DNA of 64,000 bases from assembly GCF_050624435.1 (NCBI RefSeq), contig NC_134541.1, positions 98,948,805 through 99,012,804 on the forward strand, written 5' to 3'. A program made the translations under genes and the position numbers. Shown here one piece after another: positions 12,240-24,739 of this stretch. How positions within the stretch are numbered: the first letter of the stretch is position 1; every line of letters starts with the position of its first letter. Under the pieces are notes generated by a model. It had not been told where the DNA came from. It saw nothing but the letters and a program-made list of their open reading frames with translations, and ran no database searches. This DNA is from Tenrec ecaudatus (Eukaryota; Chordata; Mammalia; Afrosoricida; Tenrecidae).

Positions 12240-12400
12240 TTTTCTCTTTGGATCCTCACGCCAATCCGTTGGGATTTTTATGAACCCCATTTTATAGATA
12301 GGACAATTGAGGCTCAGAGAAGTCAAGTTACTTGCCCAACATCTCACACGGAATGAGTGTGGGATCAGTTGTTGACCGCCTGCTACCTCACCCACTTTGT
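12240..12400 (-). mobile_element. MIR (ancient SINE)
   Basis: Contains the complement of the MIR core: cccattttatagataggaca, ttgaggctcagagaagtcaa and gttacttgcccaacatctca. This is among the best preserved MIR copies in the window. Confidence 0.85.
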
Positions 12401-12689
12401 TAACCAGTAGATCCCAAAGGTTCCCTGGCTTGTGGAAGTTCTATGACTTAACTGGAAAGCACTGTATGTTCCATATATGACCACATGGTTGTGGGGATAA
12501 CAGATTGGTTTTTTTTTCCGGTTCCTTGTGGCATTCTTGGTTTATAGTTAGATCTCAGTGAGTACCGAATGAATGAATGAGTTGACACAGAGAATTATTA
12601 CAACCTTTGACCTGTTAAACTTGCTGGAAAAGTCAATTTTCCTTTCTTGTCCTTCAGAAATAATGTTAAATCCCCAAATACTAATTTCT

Positions 12690-12795
12690 CAGAAGAAATA
12701 TAGCCAGAATATTCCCCAGAAATGAGGATGGTAAGACTTCATCTCCCATGCTTCAAATATGTTATGAGGAGGGACCAGCCCCTGGAGAGGAAAAT
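12690..12795 (+). mobile_element. RTE LINE internal fragment
   Basis: Blocks gccagaatattccccagaaa, gatggtaagacttcatctcc and gagggaccagcccctggaga match the RTE 3' ORF region. Both ends are missing. Confidence 0.7.
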
Positions 12796-12849
12796 CCTCA
12801 TTTGACTTCCTTGCCAATTGAGGACACTAGAGCCTTCCCATGGACTCTG

Positions 12850-13015
12850 GGTAAGGCAAGGTGGTTTAGTGAAAACAGCATGCTTTTTTAGAATTACCAG
12901 CTGTGATTCCTGAGGCAATTCTTCTTAGATTCCTGAACCTGTTTTTGATGTGTAAAGCAATAACAAGCAGATCTTACTAGGCAAGATTATGTGAGGATTC
13001 ATGGAAAACTCATGG
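12850..13015 (+). mobile_element. MIR
   Basis: The run from ggtggtttagtgaaaacagc through cagctgtgattcctgaggca to gattatgtgaggattcatgg follows MIR order on the plus strand. Confidence 0.65.
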
Positions 13016-13084
13016 ACAGTTTCTGGTATTGGTAAAATGTTCTTCATTGGGTCTAATGCTCTTCCTGAGTTGCCACCCCACCCC

Positions 13085-13420
13085 AACATTGGCAGCTATT
13101 GTTGTATTGCCCCCCCCCCAACTCCTGGTGACTCCATGCACAATGGAAAGAAATGCTGGAGTCCTGAAGTATCCTCATGACTGGGTCATTGTGACCCACA
13201 GCATTTCTATTGACTAGGCTTTGAAAACCTATTGTCAGGCTTTCTTTCCTATTTTTTACTACTGAAAACTCCACTAGCACATGTTCAACTTCACAGCAAT
13301 ACAGATAAGTCAGTGGTGGTTATATATGAGGAGCCTTGACTGGAATTTGAACCTAGGTGTCCTATCTATAGGTGAGAATTCTATCAATGGCCCTATGTAT
13401 AACGATCAACCTTGTTCTTA
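13085..13420. repeat. Unclassified repeat candidate
   Basis: Starts with a C10 run and has a tRNA-like segment gaatttgaacctaggtgtcc near its end. The layout resembles a SINE, but head and tail do not match the AfroSINE copies here. I could not place it. Confidence 0.35.
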
Positions 13421-13499
13421 GCTAGTAGTCAATGCATATCAGACATTTTATGTTGAAAGGTAATAGCCCCACTCAAGCTTCTGTGAACAACAAATGATG

Positions 13500-13990
13500 T
13501 GTTATTCTGGGTTAACTAGAGAAACAAACCTAGGGACACTCAAATGTGTATAAGAAGGAGCTTTATATCAAAGAATACTTGTATATTAAGAAAGCATATT
13601 AGCCCTGTTCAGTTCAAATCCATAAGTCCAATATTAACCCCTATGTCTGATACCAGTGTATAAATTCCTCTTCAGACTCATGCAGCCATGTAATAATGCC
13701 GAATGCAGGAAGATAACAGGCCAGTGGAGGGGGGGGAATTTTGTAGATCAGTGGTGGTGGAAGCATCTCAGTTCTGGCGTGGGTCTCTACATGGTTTTTC
13801 CAGCTCCAGGGCTGTGGTTCCATCAGCATAGCTCCATGTAACTTGTCAACAGGAAGGTGTGTAGCAGAGTGAGAGAGTGCCCCGCCTCCAGTGAGCTATC
13901 TCTGTCGAACCTCCAGATAAGATCAAGTTGTGACCTGATTGACAACCTAGACTCCACCCCTTTGCAAGTTGACAGATTATGTAACGGCCA
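13500..13990 (-). repeat. Solo-LTR-like repeat, family A
   Basis: On the plus strand it opens tgttattctgggttaactag and agaaacaaac, and closes gacagattatgtaacggcca. It aligns along its length with 25934-26443 and 54295-54807. Orientation is set by placing the shared terminal motif at the 3' end. There is no internal coding region. Confidence 0.65.
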
Positions 13991-14164
13991 CAAATGGCGT
14001 TCACCAACTTGGGTAAATGCGTATTTCAGAAGTGGGCTTTGATTCAGGGCTCTTCTATTTGCTCCACGGATGGTTTTCCTCTCATGTTCCTCTTTTCTGA
14101 CTCATCCTAAGAGTGAGTCCCCTCAGGATTCAGAGTGGCCACCAGCAGCTTGCAGGAGCCCTTT

Positions 14165-14330
14165 CTCTTACTCACTGCCGTGGAGTCAGTGCTGACTCAT
14201 CGTGACCCACTCTGGGTTGCCTAGACCGTGACTGTTGAAGGTAGTAGTGGCTGGTGGCTTTGAACTGCCAACTATGAGAATCACAGTCCAACACATAACC
14301 ACTACAACACCAGGGCTCCTGTGTTTCCTT
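14165..14330 (-). mobile_element. AfroSINE
   Basis: Tail complement ccgtggagtcagtgctgact, central ggctggtggctttgaactgc, and head complement accactacaacaccagggct are all clear. Confidence 0.9.
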
Positions 14331-14605
14331 ATCCACAGATAGCAGGAATCAAGCATGCCGAGAGTGATCTTACAAAAGTGACAAAGATTGTCCCCAGGCC
14401 CAGAAGTCTCTTGTAAACTTACCCCCTCATCTCATTAGCTTTAATGGTACAAGATATGATGAACCAATGGCCTCCCTGGGGTATGCAATTGGGCTTAGCC
14501 AAACAGGATAAATCAATCTCATCCCCTCCACCAGAGAGCAGATCTTGCCTCTAGGGAGAAGATCTTATTTGGTTCTGTTAAAAGGGGTATATGATAAGCC
14601 CTTTG

Positions 14606-14778
14606 CCATTCAGTTAGCTCCCACTTACAGTGGCCCTCTACGACAGGTCAGCCTCCTGCGCAGGGTTTCCAACTCTGTCATCTTTCAGAATAGCAGATCG
14701 TCATATCTTTCTTCCATGGAATGGTTGGTGGGTTCAAACTACTGAACTTTTGGCAGTTCACCAAGACTCCAACCAAAA
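14606..14778 (-). mobile_element. AfroSINE, diverged
   Basis: Middle and head remain (cgcagggtttccaactctgt, ggttggtgggttcaaactac). The tail is weak. Confidence 0.7.
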
Positions 14779-15580
14779 ACTATAGTTTCATGATTAAGAG
14801 GAAAAGGAGAATGCATGGTAGTTGATTTTTAACTTTTTAAAAATTAAAGTTAAAAATTTTTCCCATTTTATTGGGAGCTCTTACAGATATTATAACTATC
14901 CATAGTTCACTTAGAGTCAAGTATGCTTGCACAATTGCTATCACCGTCATTTTCAAAGCATTTTCTTTCTTCTCGCACTCTTTTATATCCGCTCCCCTTT
15001 ATCCCCACCCTCCCCTATCCTACCCACACACTCTTGTTATTATATTGAATATTATTATTATTTTTCTTTCCCCCCCATATCTTACACCATCCGATGTGTT
15101 CGTTCACCTGCTCTTCTGTTATTCGTTCCCCAAGAGTCAAGTTACAGAGTCATCATTCCTATCAGTTCCCTCTCTCCCCTCCCCCATCTATTTCTTTACC
15201 CTCAGAGTTGTTCCTCCCATGACTGTTCCTGAAGGGTTTATCTATCTTGGATTTCATGCATCAAATGATCTTTATTATACAAATGAACATGCACAGGGAT
15301 AACAGGATTAGAGAATTAAACCTAACACCATAACAGTAAGGGGAGGAAATATTAACTAGAGGAGTGTTATGTGTTTCAACAATGCTATACTGCACAGTGG
15401 GTATATCACCACTTCCATGTGGTCCTTCTGTGAGGGACTGTCCCATTATCTTACAGGCAGTTTGGGGGTCTCCAATGCCTATGTTCCTTCATGGCAATTA
15501 GGTTGTTTATTTTTAAAGTTCTGATACCTATTACCGCAGACACCTCATGATCACATGATCACACTGGCTGGTGTGATTCT

Positions 15581-17658
15581 CTTCTTAAAAAATCATTTTA
15601 TTGGGGCTCATACAATTCTTATCACAATCCATAGATACATCCATTGTTTCGAGCACATTTGTACATCTGTTGCTATCATCATTCTGAAAACATTTGCTTT
15701 CTACCTGAGCCCTTAATATCAGCTCCTCCTTTCCCCCTCCTTCCCCCTTCCTCAGGAACCCTCCAAAATTCATAAATTATTATTATCTTGTCATATCTTA
15801 CACTGTCCGATGTCTCCCTTCACCCACTTTTCTGTTGTCCATCCCCCGGGAGGAGGTTATATGTACATCCCTGCAACTCGGTTCCCCCTTTCTACCCCAC
15901 CTTCCCTCCACCCTCCAGGTATCACCACTCTTACCACTGGTCCTGAAGGGGGGGGGTCATCTGTCCAGGATTCCCTGTGTTTCCAGTTCCTATCAGTACC
16001 AATGTACATCCTGTGGTCTAGCCAAATTTTTAAGGTAGAATTGGGATCATGATAGTGAGGGGAGGAAGCATTTGAGAACTAGAGGAAAGTTATATGTTTC
16101 ATCGTTGCTACCCTGCACCCTGCCTGGTACATCTCCTCCCCACAACCCTTCAGTAAGGGGTGTCCAGTTGCGTACAGATGGGCTTTGGGTCTACACTCTG
16201 CACTCACCCCGATTTACAATGATATGAGTTTTTGTTATTTGATGCCTGATACCTGATCTCTTCAACACCTCATGGTCAGAGTGCTTCTTCCATGTGGGCT
16301 TTATGCTTCTGAGCTAGATGGCCGCGTGTTTACCTTCAAGCCTTTAAGACCCCAGATGCTATATCTTTTGATAGCCGGGCACACTCAGATTTCTTCACTA
16401 CATTTGCTTATGCACACATTTCTCTTCAGTGATCATATTGGGAAGGTGGGAACCCACTGATATGATTTTTTGTTCTTTGATGTCTGATGCCTGGTCCCTT
16501 TGACACCTCATAGTCACACAGGCTGGTGTGCTTCTTCCATGTGAGCTTTGTTGCTTCTGAGCTAGATGGCCGCTTGTTTACCTTCAATCCTTTAAGACCC
16601 CAGATGCTATTCTCTTTTGATAGCCAGGCACCATCAGCTTTCTTCACCATATTTGCTTATTCACCCGCTTTGTCTTCAGTGGTTGTGTTGGGAAGGTGAA
16701 CATTATAGAATGCCAATTTAATAGAAGAAAGTATTCTTGCATTGAGGGAGTACTTGAGTGGAGGCCCAATTATCCATCTGCTGCCTTAATACTAAACCTA
16801 TAACATATGCACATAGCTCTATTTCCCCACCATCTTATATAAATATATTTACATATGTACATGCCTGTATTTAGACCTGTATAAATACTCTTGGTCTCCT
16901 AGTTCTTTCCTCTATTTCCTTTTATTTTCCTCTTGTCCCACTATAATGCTCAATCTTCATTTGGGTTTCAGTAATTTCTCTCAGTTACATTGCCCTTGCT
17001 GAATCCCTACCAGGCCTCTCACACCCTCCTTGTCACTAATTTTGGATCACTTGTTGCTCCCCTGCCTCTGGGTTGGTCAACACCACCTCCTTACCCCCAC
17101 CTCCCCCTCTCCCATGTCCCCCACCAGAACCATCAGTCCCATTTTTTTCTCCTTCAGATTGTTCATCCAGCCTAGCTTATCTAGATAGATCTGTAGAGTT
17201 AATAATATACACCAAAAATCAAGGTATAGCAAGACAAGGCGATGAATGGGAACACAGCGATGACAACAGAAAAGGAAACCAATGACCCATAATTAATTAA
17301 TTAAAAATTAAAAAAATTTAAAGAAAGAAAAACCTGCAAATAGATCAAGGTCTGAGTTTTGAACTCTAGGCGTGTCCTCCAGTCAAGTTCGGTGGGGTGC
17401 CATGCCCTGGCCCCAGAGTCTATCCTTTATATTCCCTCGGAAGCTCCCTGCTCGACTCCCCCCCCTTGCTCTGCCATACCCCTTTAGTATTTTACCTCAG
17501 TGTCACAGGGTCAGTCTGGGCCAGTCCCGACACTGAGTCTCCAGTGTTGTCCCCGTAGTGGTCCACTCTGTGCATAGGCTAATTGGAGCGGGGATATCAT
17601 CCTCCAGGCCTGGTGGGCCAGGATGTATTCTACTCTCCCCCCTCCCGCCTCCCCCCCA
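15581..17658 (-). mobile_element. Nested 5'-truncated L1 (3'UTR only)
   Basis: It lies inside the older L1 between two copies of the 16-bp sequence TGGCTGGTGTGATTCT (15565-15580 and 17659-17674). The host L1 sequence reads through if the insert and one repeat are removed. The insert holds about 2.1 kb of L1 3'UTR and no ORF. A roughly 250-bp module (16268-16460, again at 16515-16700) is tandemly duplicated in it. Confidence 0.9.
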
Positions 17659-18304
17659 TGGCTGGTGTGATTCTTCCATGTGGACTTTGTTGCTTACCTC
17701 TTAGATGGCTGCTTGTTTATCTTCAAGTCTTTAAGACCCCACATACTATATCTTTTAATAGCTGGGCATCATCTGCTTTCTTTACTATTTTTGCTCATGC
17801 ACCTATATTGTCCTCAGTGATCATGTTGGGAAGGTGAGTGTCATACATTGCCACATTATTAGAACTTACCGTTCTTGTACTGAACTAAGAAGTAAGATTA
17901 AAATAGAGGTCCAAAGTCCATCTGCTTCCTTGATGTATTTACATATATATTATATATAGACAAATACACCTATCTTTATATATTTACATATATGCATATC
18001 TATATTTATACCTATATATAAAATTTCTTTCTCGTTTTCCTCTATTTCTTTTTTCTTTCCTTCTGCCCCACTATCATGTTTACCCATTGTTCATCTTTCA
18101 GTAATTCCTCTCTGATACATTTCTATTGATCAAACATAACCAGGAACACTACCTCCTCCTCACCATCACTCTTAGATCCCTAGCTAATCCCCTACCCCTG
18201 TCATTATCAGCTCATCGCTTCCATATCCCTGCCTTCTCCTCTCTCATGTTTCCCCTTTGGTCCTGTTGCTATTCTCCTTGGGATTGTTTATCCTGCTCAT
18301 CTTA

Positions 18305-18352
18305 TATAGATGGACACACACATACACATACACACACACACACACATACAAA
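18305..18352. repeat. (CA)n microsatellite
   Basis: An interrupted acacac run with catac variants, lying in the 3'UTR of the older L1. Confidence 0.9.
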
Positions 18353-19079
18353 AGAAGCCCATGCAAATAGTTCCATGTCTAACTATTGTCCTGACCCCGA
18401 GTAGATGAGTACCTTCTGTTAAATAGCGAGCAGGCCTTGATAAAATCCATCGGCCCATTCCTCTTTTCTTTCAGGAGTCCATCTCCCATGATCCCCTTAC
18501 CTAACAGCATTTATATCCTTTTAGTTCTCATGTCTGAGGGGCACATCTTCTACAAGACCTCATTGCTCTTCCTGCAGTTAAGGCTCAACCCCAAGTTAAT
18601 GCCCTTTAGACTTTCAGTGTGACCCCCTTTTGATTATCTCCCGACCAGTTCAGATGAGGTGCCAAGCGCTGCCCCCAAGTCAGATGTCTGCTATGGAGAT
18701 TCCTCAGGGACTTTGTGTCTTTGCTATCTTGGCTGGTCTGTTGCACTTCCCTCTTGGTTTGCCCCCATGTGGGCTGGCTGGCTGGCTTTTCTCCTAGAAC
18801 TGTATCTTCAGTGTTGTCCTCTGTAGCACTGTCATCTAGGAAGGGCCAGCCCTGCAGTCCCCTTATGGGGAATGTCTTTCTGCAGAGTTCTATAGACGTC
18901 TTAAACCCCGCCCCCCCTTTTCTTCTTTGAAGTGCTTGGTCTGGCTCTTTCTAGAGAATCTAGTCCTCGGCCCAGGAACTGTGCAATGCGTACATTTTCC
19001 CCTATGCCCGTTCTGTTGTTTGAACTCACCTCAGGGGACTCATGTTGTACTTGTCCTTGTGTGTTTGGCTCACTTCGCT

Positions 19080-21168
19080 CAGCATAATATCCTCCAACTC
19101 CTTCTGTGAGATGAGGTACCTTATCATTTCTTCATTGTTTTTTAGGGATGTGTAGTACTCCATTGTGTGTATATACCAGAGTTTTTTAATCTATTCATCT
19201 ATTGATAGAAATTTAGGCTGTTTCCAATTCTTTGCAATTGTGAACTGCACAGCGATGAACAGTAGAGCGCAGATGTCTGGTAGTGGCCTGTTTCTGATTT
19301 CTTCTGGTGTATGCACAGTATGCACAGTGGTGGGATTGCTGGGTCCTAAGGTAACTCAATTTCTATCTATATTAGTTATCGCCCAAAACACTTTCCACAG
19401 TGGCTGTATATATCTCCAAGACCACCAGCAGTAAATGAAAGTTCCTATGTCACTACACCCCCTCCAACATTTGTTGCTTTCTGTTTTCTTGAATTGGGCT
19501 ATCCTTGTGGGTGTTCGGTGGTATCTCATGGTTGTTTTGATTTGCATTTCCAGGATGGCTAATGATCGGGAACATTTTCTCATGTTTATTGGCCATTTGG
19601 GTTTCCTCCTTTGTGAATCTTCTGCTCAAGTCTTGTGCCCACCTCCTCAGTGTGCTATTCATTTTTTTCTTGTTGTAAGGTTGCAGGGTTATAAGGTTGC
19701 AGGGTTCTATAGATTTTAGAAATCAGATCTTTCTCTGATATGTCATTACTAATTATCTCTCCTGCCTGTGGGCTCTCTCATTTCTCTCTTGATGAAGTCT
19801 TTTGATGCACATGTATACCCACGTGTCTATGTTCTATTCTTCTGGGTGAGGATTCTTCATTATTGCTGATACCCCATGTATTCCTTGCATTAAGGTTCTT
19901 AGCTTGGTCCCTACTTTTTCATTGATGAGCCTGATGGTTTGGGGTTTTGCCTTGAAGTCTGTGATCCACCTTGAATGTGTCCTTGTGCACGGGGTGAGGT
20001 ATAATTTCCCCGGTTTCATCCCTAAAACTAGATATGGATGTCGTATATTCCTTCCTATCTTTTGTTAGGTTTGCCAACGGTTTGCTGATTCTATTAATCC
20101 TTTCGAAGAACCAACTTTTCACTGAGTTAATTTTCTCCATCATTCTTTTGCTTTCCTACTCATTTATCTCTACCCTGATTTTCATAATTTCTTTTCTTTT
20201 GCTATTAGGATTATTGTGTTGACTGTGCTTCAACTGCTAAACGTTTTGTGAGAGGGTATCCACCATAAGTCTCTCTTCCTTTTTCATTTGTACAATTATT
20301 GCTATCAAGCATCGTCTGATAACTGCCTTTGCTGTATCCCATAGATTTTGGTATACTGTAAACTCATTCTCATTGGTTTCTAGAAAATTCCTGATTTCCT
20401 CTCCAGTTTGGGCCAATGTACACTCCTTTTGAAGAAGTAAGTTATTAAACCTCCAAGTATTTTCCCATTAAAAAAATATCTTTCTTTTGTTGACTTCCGG
20501 CTTTGTGGGGGTAGTGGTCAGAGAAATAATTCTGAGTGATCTCCATATGTTTGAATTTGATCAAATTTGACTTGTATCCCAGCATGTGGTCTATTTTCAA
20601 ATATGTGTCATGTGAGCTTGAAAAGGATGTGAATTTTTTTTTTTTTGCAGTTGGTGGAGAGCTCTGAATATGTCTATCAGGTTCAATTGACTAATTGTTG
20701 AGTGTAGCCTCCTTGTTGAGCTTCTTTCCTGCTGTCTATCCTTGGGGAGTGATGAATTGTTGATCTCATGATTTCTTTTTTTCGTCTTTTGGGGGATTTG
20801 ATTGACAAATTTTGCCAGTCTCTCATTGGATATATATGTGTGTTTTATGTTCTCTGGCTCTTATTCTACTGATTCCTTAAGCATTACATTATGCCCATAC
20901 TTATCTCTTGTTATGTCCTATATCTTCACATTGATTTTGCTGAGATGAGAATTGTGACTCCTGCTTTTTTAAGATTGCCATAGCCTGATATCTCTTTAGT
21001 CAACTTTGATCCTCAACCTCTTTTTTCTGTGAGCTTGAGGGGTTTCTTACAGACAACAGATTGGTTTTATTTCCTGACCCAGTCTGCTAGCCTTTGTCTT
21101 TTAATGGGGGAATTCAAACCCTTGACATTCAGGTTTATTATATCAATAAGTGGATTCTTTCCTGTCAT
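19080..21168 (-). pseudogene. L1 ORF2 relic lacking the RT core
   Basis: ORF2 normally encodes an endonuclease and reverse transcriptase. The start MTGKNPLIDIINLNVKG is at 21168. The region before the RT core shows FFERINRISKPLANLTK near 20100. The next recognisable part is the distal LYLTPCTRTHSRWI (about 19980), followed by the C-terminal EMQIKTTMRYH and CWRGC (near 19450-19550). Compared with the plus-strand L1 here, about 1.6 kb including the FADD catalytic box is absent. The two sides meet in different frames and many stops are present. Confidence 0.85.
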
Positions 21169-21420
21169 CTTATACCTTTTGTGATAGACTTTTGCCTCCC
21201 TCCATCCTTAGCAGTGTGTTTTGTATGTGTGTGGGAATTTATTCTTGCCTTCTTTTCACCCCTGGGTCAAAGACATCTTGAGTATTGCTTTCTGTGCTCT
21301 GATTTCTGGATGGTATTGCACTATGCAGTGGTCTCATGCTTGTGTTCGGTGGATATTGGTCTTCTGACCAAATTTGGTTGAGAAATAATTTTTGTAGCGC
21401 TGTTTTTGTGTGTTTTTTTT

Positions 21421-22306
21421 TTACATAAAATTTTCCTGATCTGGGAAAACCATAACCTTTCCATCTATTTTGACAGATAGTTTGACGGGATATAGGATTC
21501 TTGGATTAGCATTATTCTCCTTCAACTTTTGGAAGATTCTTTTCCATTCTCTCCTTTTTTTCATGGTTTCTTCTGGTAAGTCTGGGCATATTCTTATCTG
21601 GTTACCTTCACAGGTGACTGCCTTTTTTACCTCCAACTGCTCCTGTGATTTTCTCCCTTTCCTCAAAGTTGAATACTTTGACTACTATATGCCTTGATGT
21701 GTTCTTCTTAGGAGTCAGTCTAATTGGTGTCCTCTCTGCTTTCTTGATGATTGACTGATTTTCTTTCATTAAAATTGGGAAGCTTTATTCCAAGAATTCC
21801 CTAGCTATCTTGACTGTTGATTTTTCCATTGTGTTTTTCTTCTGTAACCCAATTATTGCAATATTGTTCCTCTTTGTAGTATCACTCATTATTTTCTTCA
21901 GCTTCTTTGATTATTTTGTTTGATTGTCATTCATGTTTGTTGAATTCTACTTGGCTATCTGTTAGGTCACTGATATGATTCTTTGACTCTTCCACCCTGG
22001 TGGTATGGTCTTTTACCATCTGCTCTGCTTCTGTTGCTTTTTCCCTTAACTCTTGCATTTCCCTTCAGTAAGCAGACTCTATTCTCTCTACTTTTTCATA
22101 CTTTTTCTATATTGATGCCTTCATATCCTGTACGACTCTAACAGCATACTGAAGATTTCTTTCTGTTGCGGTTCAAGGTCTGCCTCTTCTATGTACATTG
22201 CTAGGCTCAGGTCCTCCCCAGACATTGCATTTTGGTTCTCTTGCTTTCTTATAATGGCGGCTGAAGCGAATTGTTTGCATGGTGTTTTGGTGGAGCTTGG
22301 CACCAT
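21421..22306 (-). pseudogene. L1 ORF1 relic
   Basis: The start MVPSSTKTPCK at 22306 matches the start of ORF1 in the L1 at 38.8-48.9 kb. The C-terminal part has FQKLKENNANPRILYPVKLS, typical of the ORF1 C-terminal domain. ORF1 protein is the RNA-binding chaperone of the L1 particle. The reading frame between these parts is broken. Confidence 0.85.
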
Positions 22307-22691
22307 TTTCCTGGAAGTCCAGGAGACCTGTGAATTCTTCCTTAAAGGCTAGTGGGGATGCTTTTAAGGATTTCCCGGAGTGACCTACACAGAAGTATAT
22401 TGCTGATCTCTACCTCACTGGGGCTTTGCTCTCCCTAGACAACTGGGATTCTCTATTTGGTGGGCAGTTGAGGAGGGGAGGGTTAACACTGCAGGAAAGG
22501 TCAGCCCACACACTGCTACAGACCCTTGGGTTCAGTGAGGTCCCACTGCATGTCTTGGTCCCTCCACTCAGCCTCCTTATCCCCCACATATGCAATTGAG
22601 TTCCCAATGCAGTTACCTCTACCTCATGGCCATCTTCCTGGAAGTCCAAGCGCTTATTAACTTTTTACCCTCTCCGCCTACCTCCTACTCC

Positions 22692-23298
22692 AAGAAAACA
22701 AAAGTTCTCACAATTGAACCAAGAGACACCATCATGATAAATGGAAAAAAATCTACATTGTTAGCGATGTCATTTTACTTGGAATCATAATCGCTGCTGA
22801 GAAAACAGTAGTCCATAAATCAAAAGATGTTTTCTATGGAGAAAATCTCCTGCAAAAGACCTCTTTAAGGTGTTAATGAACAGAGATGTTACCTTGGGGA
22901 CTAAGATACATCTGACCCAATCATAGTATTTTTAATCACCTTATATGCATACCAAAGATGGACTATGAATAAGGAAGGCTAGAAAAGAATTGATACATTT
23001 GAATTATGGTGTTGATGAAGAATGCTCCTTAGAGGCAAAAATGGTGAGACTTCAACTCTCACATATTGTGGATACGTTATCTGGCAAAATCAGTCCTGGG
23101 GAAGAGCATCATGTTTGGTAAAATAGAGGGTAAGCATAAAAGAGGAAGACTCTCAATAAGATGGACTGACACAGTAGCCACAACAATGGGCTCAAACATC
23201 ACTGGAAATGGTTGTGCAGTGTATCATTCTGTTGTCCATCAGGTCACTTTGAGCCAAACCAATTTCACCATATCCAACAATAACAACAACAACAACAA
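22692..23298 (+). mobile_element. RTE/BovB-type LINE, 3' region with (AAC)n tail
   Basis: Runs from aaaacaaaagttctcacaat through gatgtcattttacttggaat and aagaggaagactctcaataa to caccatatccaac followed by (AAC)n. The 3' end is complete and the 5' end is truncated. An 82-codon frame over the end (23066-23314) keeps the RTE residues GRLSIRWTDTVA. Confidence 0.9.
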
Positions 23299-23784
23299 GT
23301 CTTCCCCAGAATAGTAACAATGCTCCCTAGAATATTTTCAGTGTGGTTTTGTACAATTTTCAAGGACCTCGTATATTCTAGATTTTAATAGGCTTCTATT
23401 TTTAATCCATCAAAGCTCTGTCTCATCCATTTTATGTCACCAAGAAAGGAGGGTCACCACCTGGGCTGGCCTCTGAGGTCTCTGGGAGGATTTTACATGC
23501 AGTGTGGGAGAGTGGGGATGCAGGCTCTTGCTGGGGAGTTGGTTCTCACCCACTGAAGTGCTGGGCTACAATGTGTTTGGTGCTGATGCAAAAGGAAGAG
23601 ATGGTTAAAGTTTCACAATGATGCTATAAGAAATCTGCTCTAGAGTTCAGCCTCACAATTACCTTTAAAAAAATAATGGCTTGATATTAAAAATCACTGT
23701 GAAAGCTCCCAAGCCAGTAAATGTCTAAATGAAATTCAGGTATAAGTGGTTCTTGCCAGACTTCTCTCATTGCTCTGACACAGG

Positions 23785-23940
23785 TGTTTTTGAACTGGCA
23801 AGCACTGAGCCACCAAGCCCTGGGGCACAAGTTCTAATCCCTGCCCCACCTTTTGCTAAGTGTACCTCTGTTTCTTCACCTGTTACATGGGGATGCTGCC
23901 CATACTCACTACAGGGAGTTCTGCGGGGACTTCAGATAGT
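23785..23940 (+). mobile_element. MIR
   Basis: Signature tgtttcttcacctgttacat and ggggatgctgcccatactca preceded by a degraded head. Confidence 0.6.
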
Positions 23941-23994
23941 TCACCGGCCCCACAGCATCAGACACAGGGTGAGTTCTCAGTTACGATACCAGAT

Positions 23995-24170
23995 GACAGT
24001 GTTGTAAGAAGTATAGCCTTAGTCAAGTAGGCACAGCATCTCTAGGCCTCAGTTTTCTCACCTGAAAAATAGCAATATTTTGCAGTTTTCTCAACATTGA
24101 GTTATTGGGAAAAGCAAAGGTACTAAAGAGCATCATTCAGTACCTGGCACACAGTAGGTCTTCAAGAGGG
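23995..24170 (+). mobile_element. MIR
   Basis: Contains taggcctcagttttctcacc and tgaaaaatagcaatattttg and the MIR end-like acctggcacacagtaggtct. Confidence 0.75.
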
Positions 24171-24227
24171 TATAACTCACAGCCATTGAGAAAACTCTGA
24201 CATAATTCAATCCTCAAACCAAGCCCC

Positions 24228-24418
24228 CTGTGGGTCAGTTGACTCTAATTCAGAACAACCCTATAGAACTTCTCCATAGAATTTTTAAGACTAGATCTTA
24301 AAATGAGCTGGTAGCCTCATCTTTGTTTCTCAGGGCAGCTGGTGGGTTTAAACTACCCACCATGTAGTTCGTAGCCTGCTACTTAGCCTGCAGCATCAGA
24401 GCTCCATGATATAGTCAG
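24228..24418 (-). mobile_element. AfroSINE
   Basis: Tail complement gggtcagttgactctaattc, central ggcagctggtgggtttaaac, head complement cagcatcagagctccatg. Confidence 0.8.
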
Positions 24419-24739
24419 TGTATCTAAATTGGGAATGGCTCCCCCACCTCTACCCTGGAGGTCATTTTTTTGTATATCATAATGTGTAGAGGCATGGGAT
24501 ACTGTTTCATAATGCACTGACCTGCTGCCCAACAAAGGCTCAGCCTGCCCGATTGTAACAGTGCTGCGGCTGAGAGTCTGCCATCACTGACAACAAGAGG
24601 GTGGTGGTCTGCTCGCTCTTTTTGTGGTGGTTGTTTGTTTGTTTTTATGGAGGGGGGGGCTGATGTCTGTTTCCCATGGACAGTACGCTCCCTGAGACGG
24701 AGATCAAATAGCCAGGGATGAACTCATGCTGGTGGGCCC

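Larger units (their letters stand above)
14840..22656 (-). mobile_element. L1 LINE retaining its 5' end, internally deleted
   Basis: An exact 11-bp direct repeat, ttaacttttta, flanks it at 14829-14839 and 22657-22667. Read on the minus strand it has a short 5'UTR opening near gaagatggccatgag (about 350 bp), ORF1, ORF2 and a long 3'UTR ending cccaataaaatggg. The 3'UTR is split at 15581-17658 by a second L1. ORF2 lacks its central RT part (junction near 20001-20012). Without the nested element it is about 5.7 kb. It is not autonomous. Confidence 0.9.

Noticed and set aside
13500..13990. Seven-base acaaatg duplication around the first family A repeat
   Set aside because: The offset relative to TG...CA ends is inconsistent with the copy at 54295. 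Probably coincidence.
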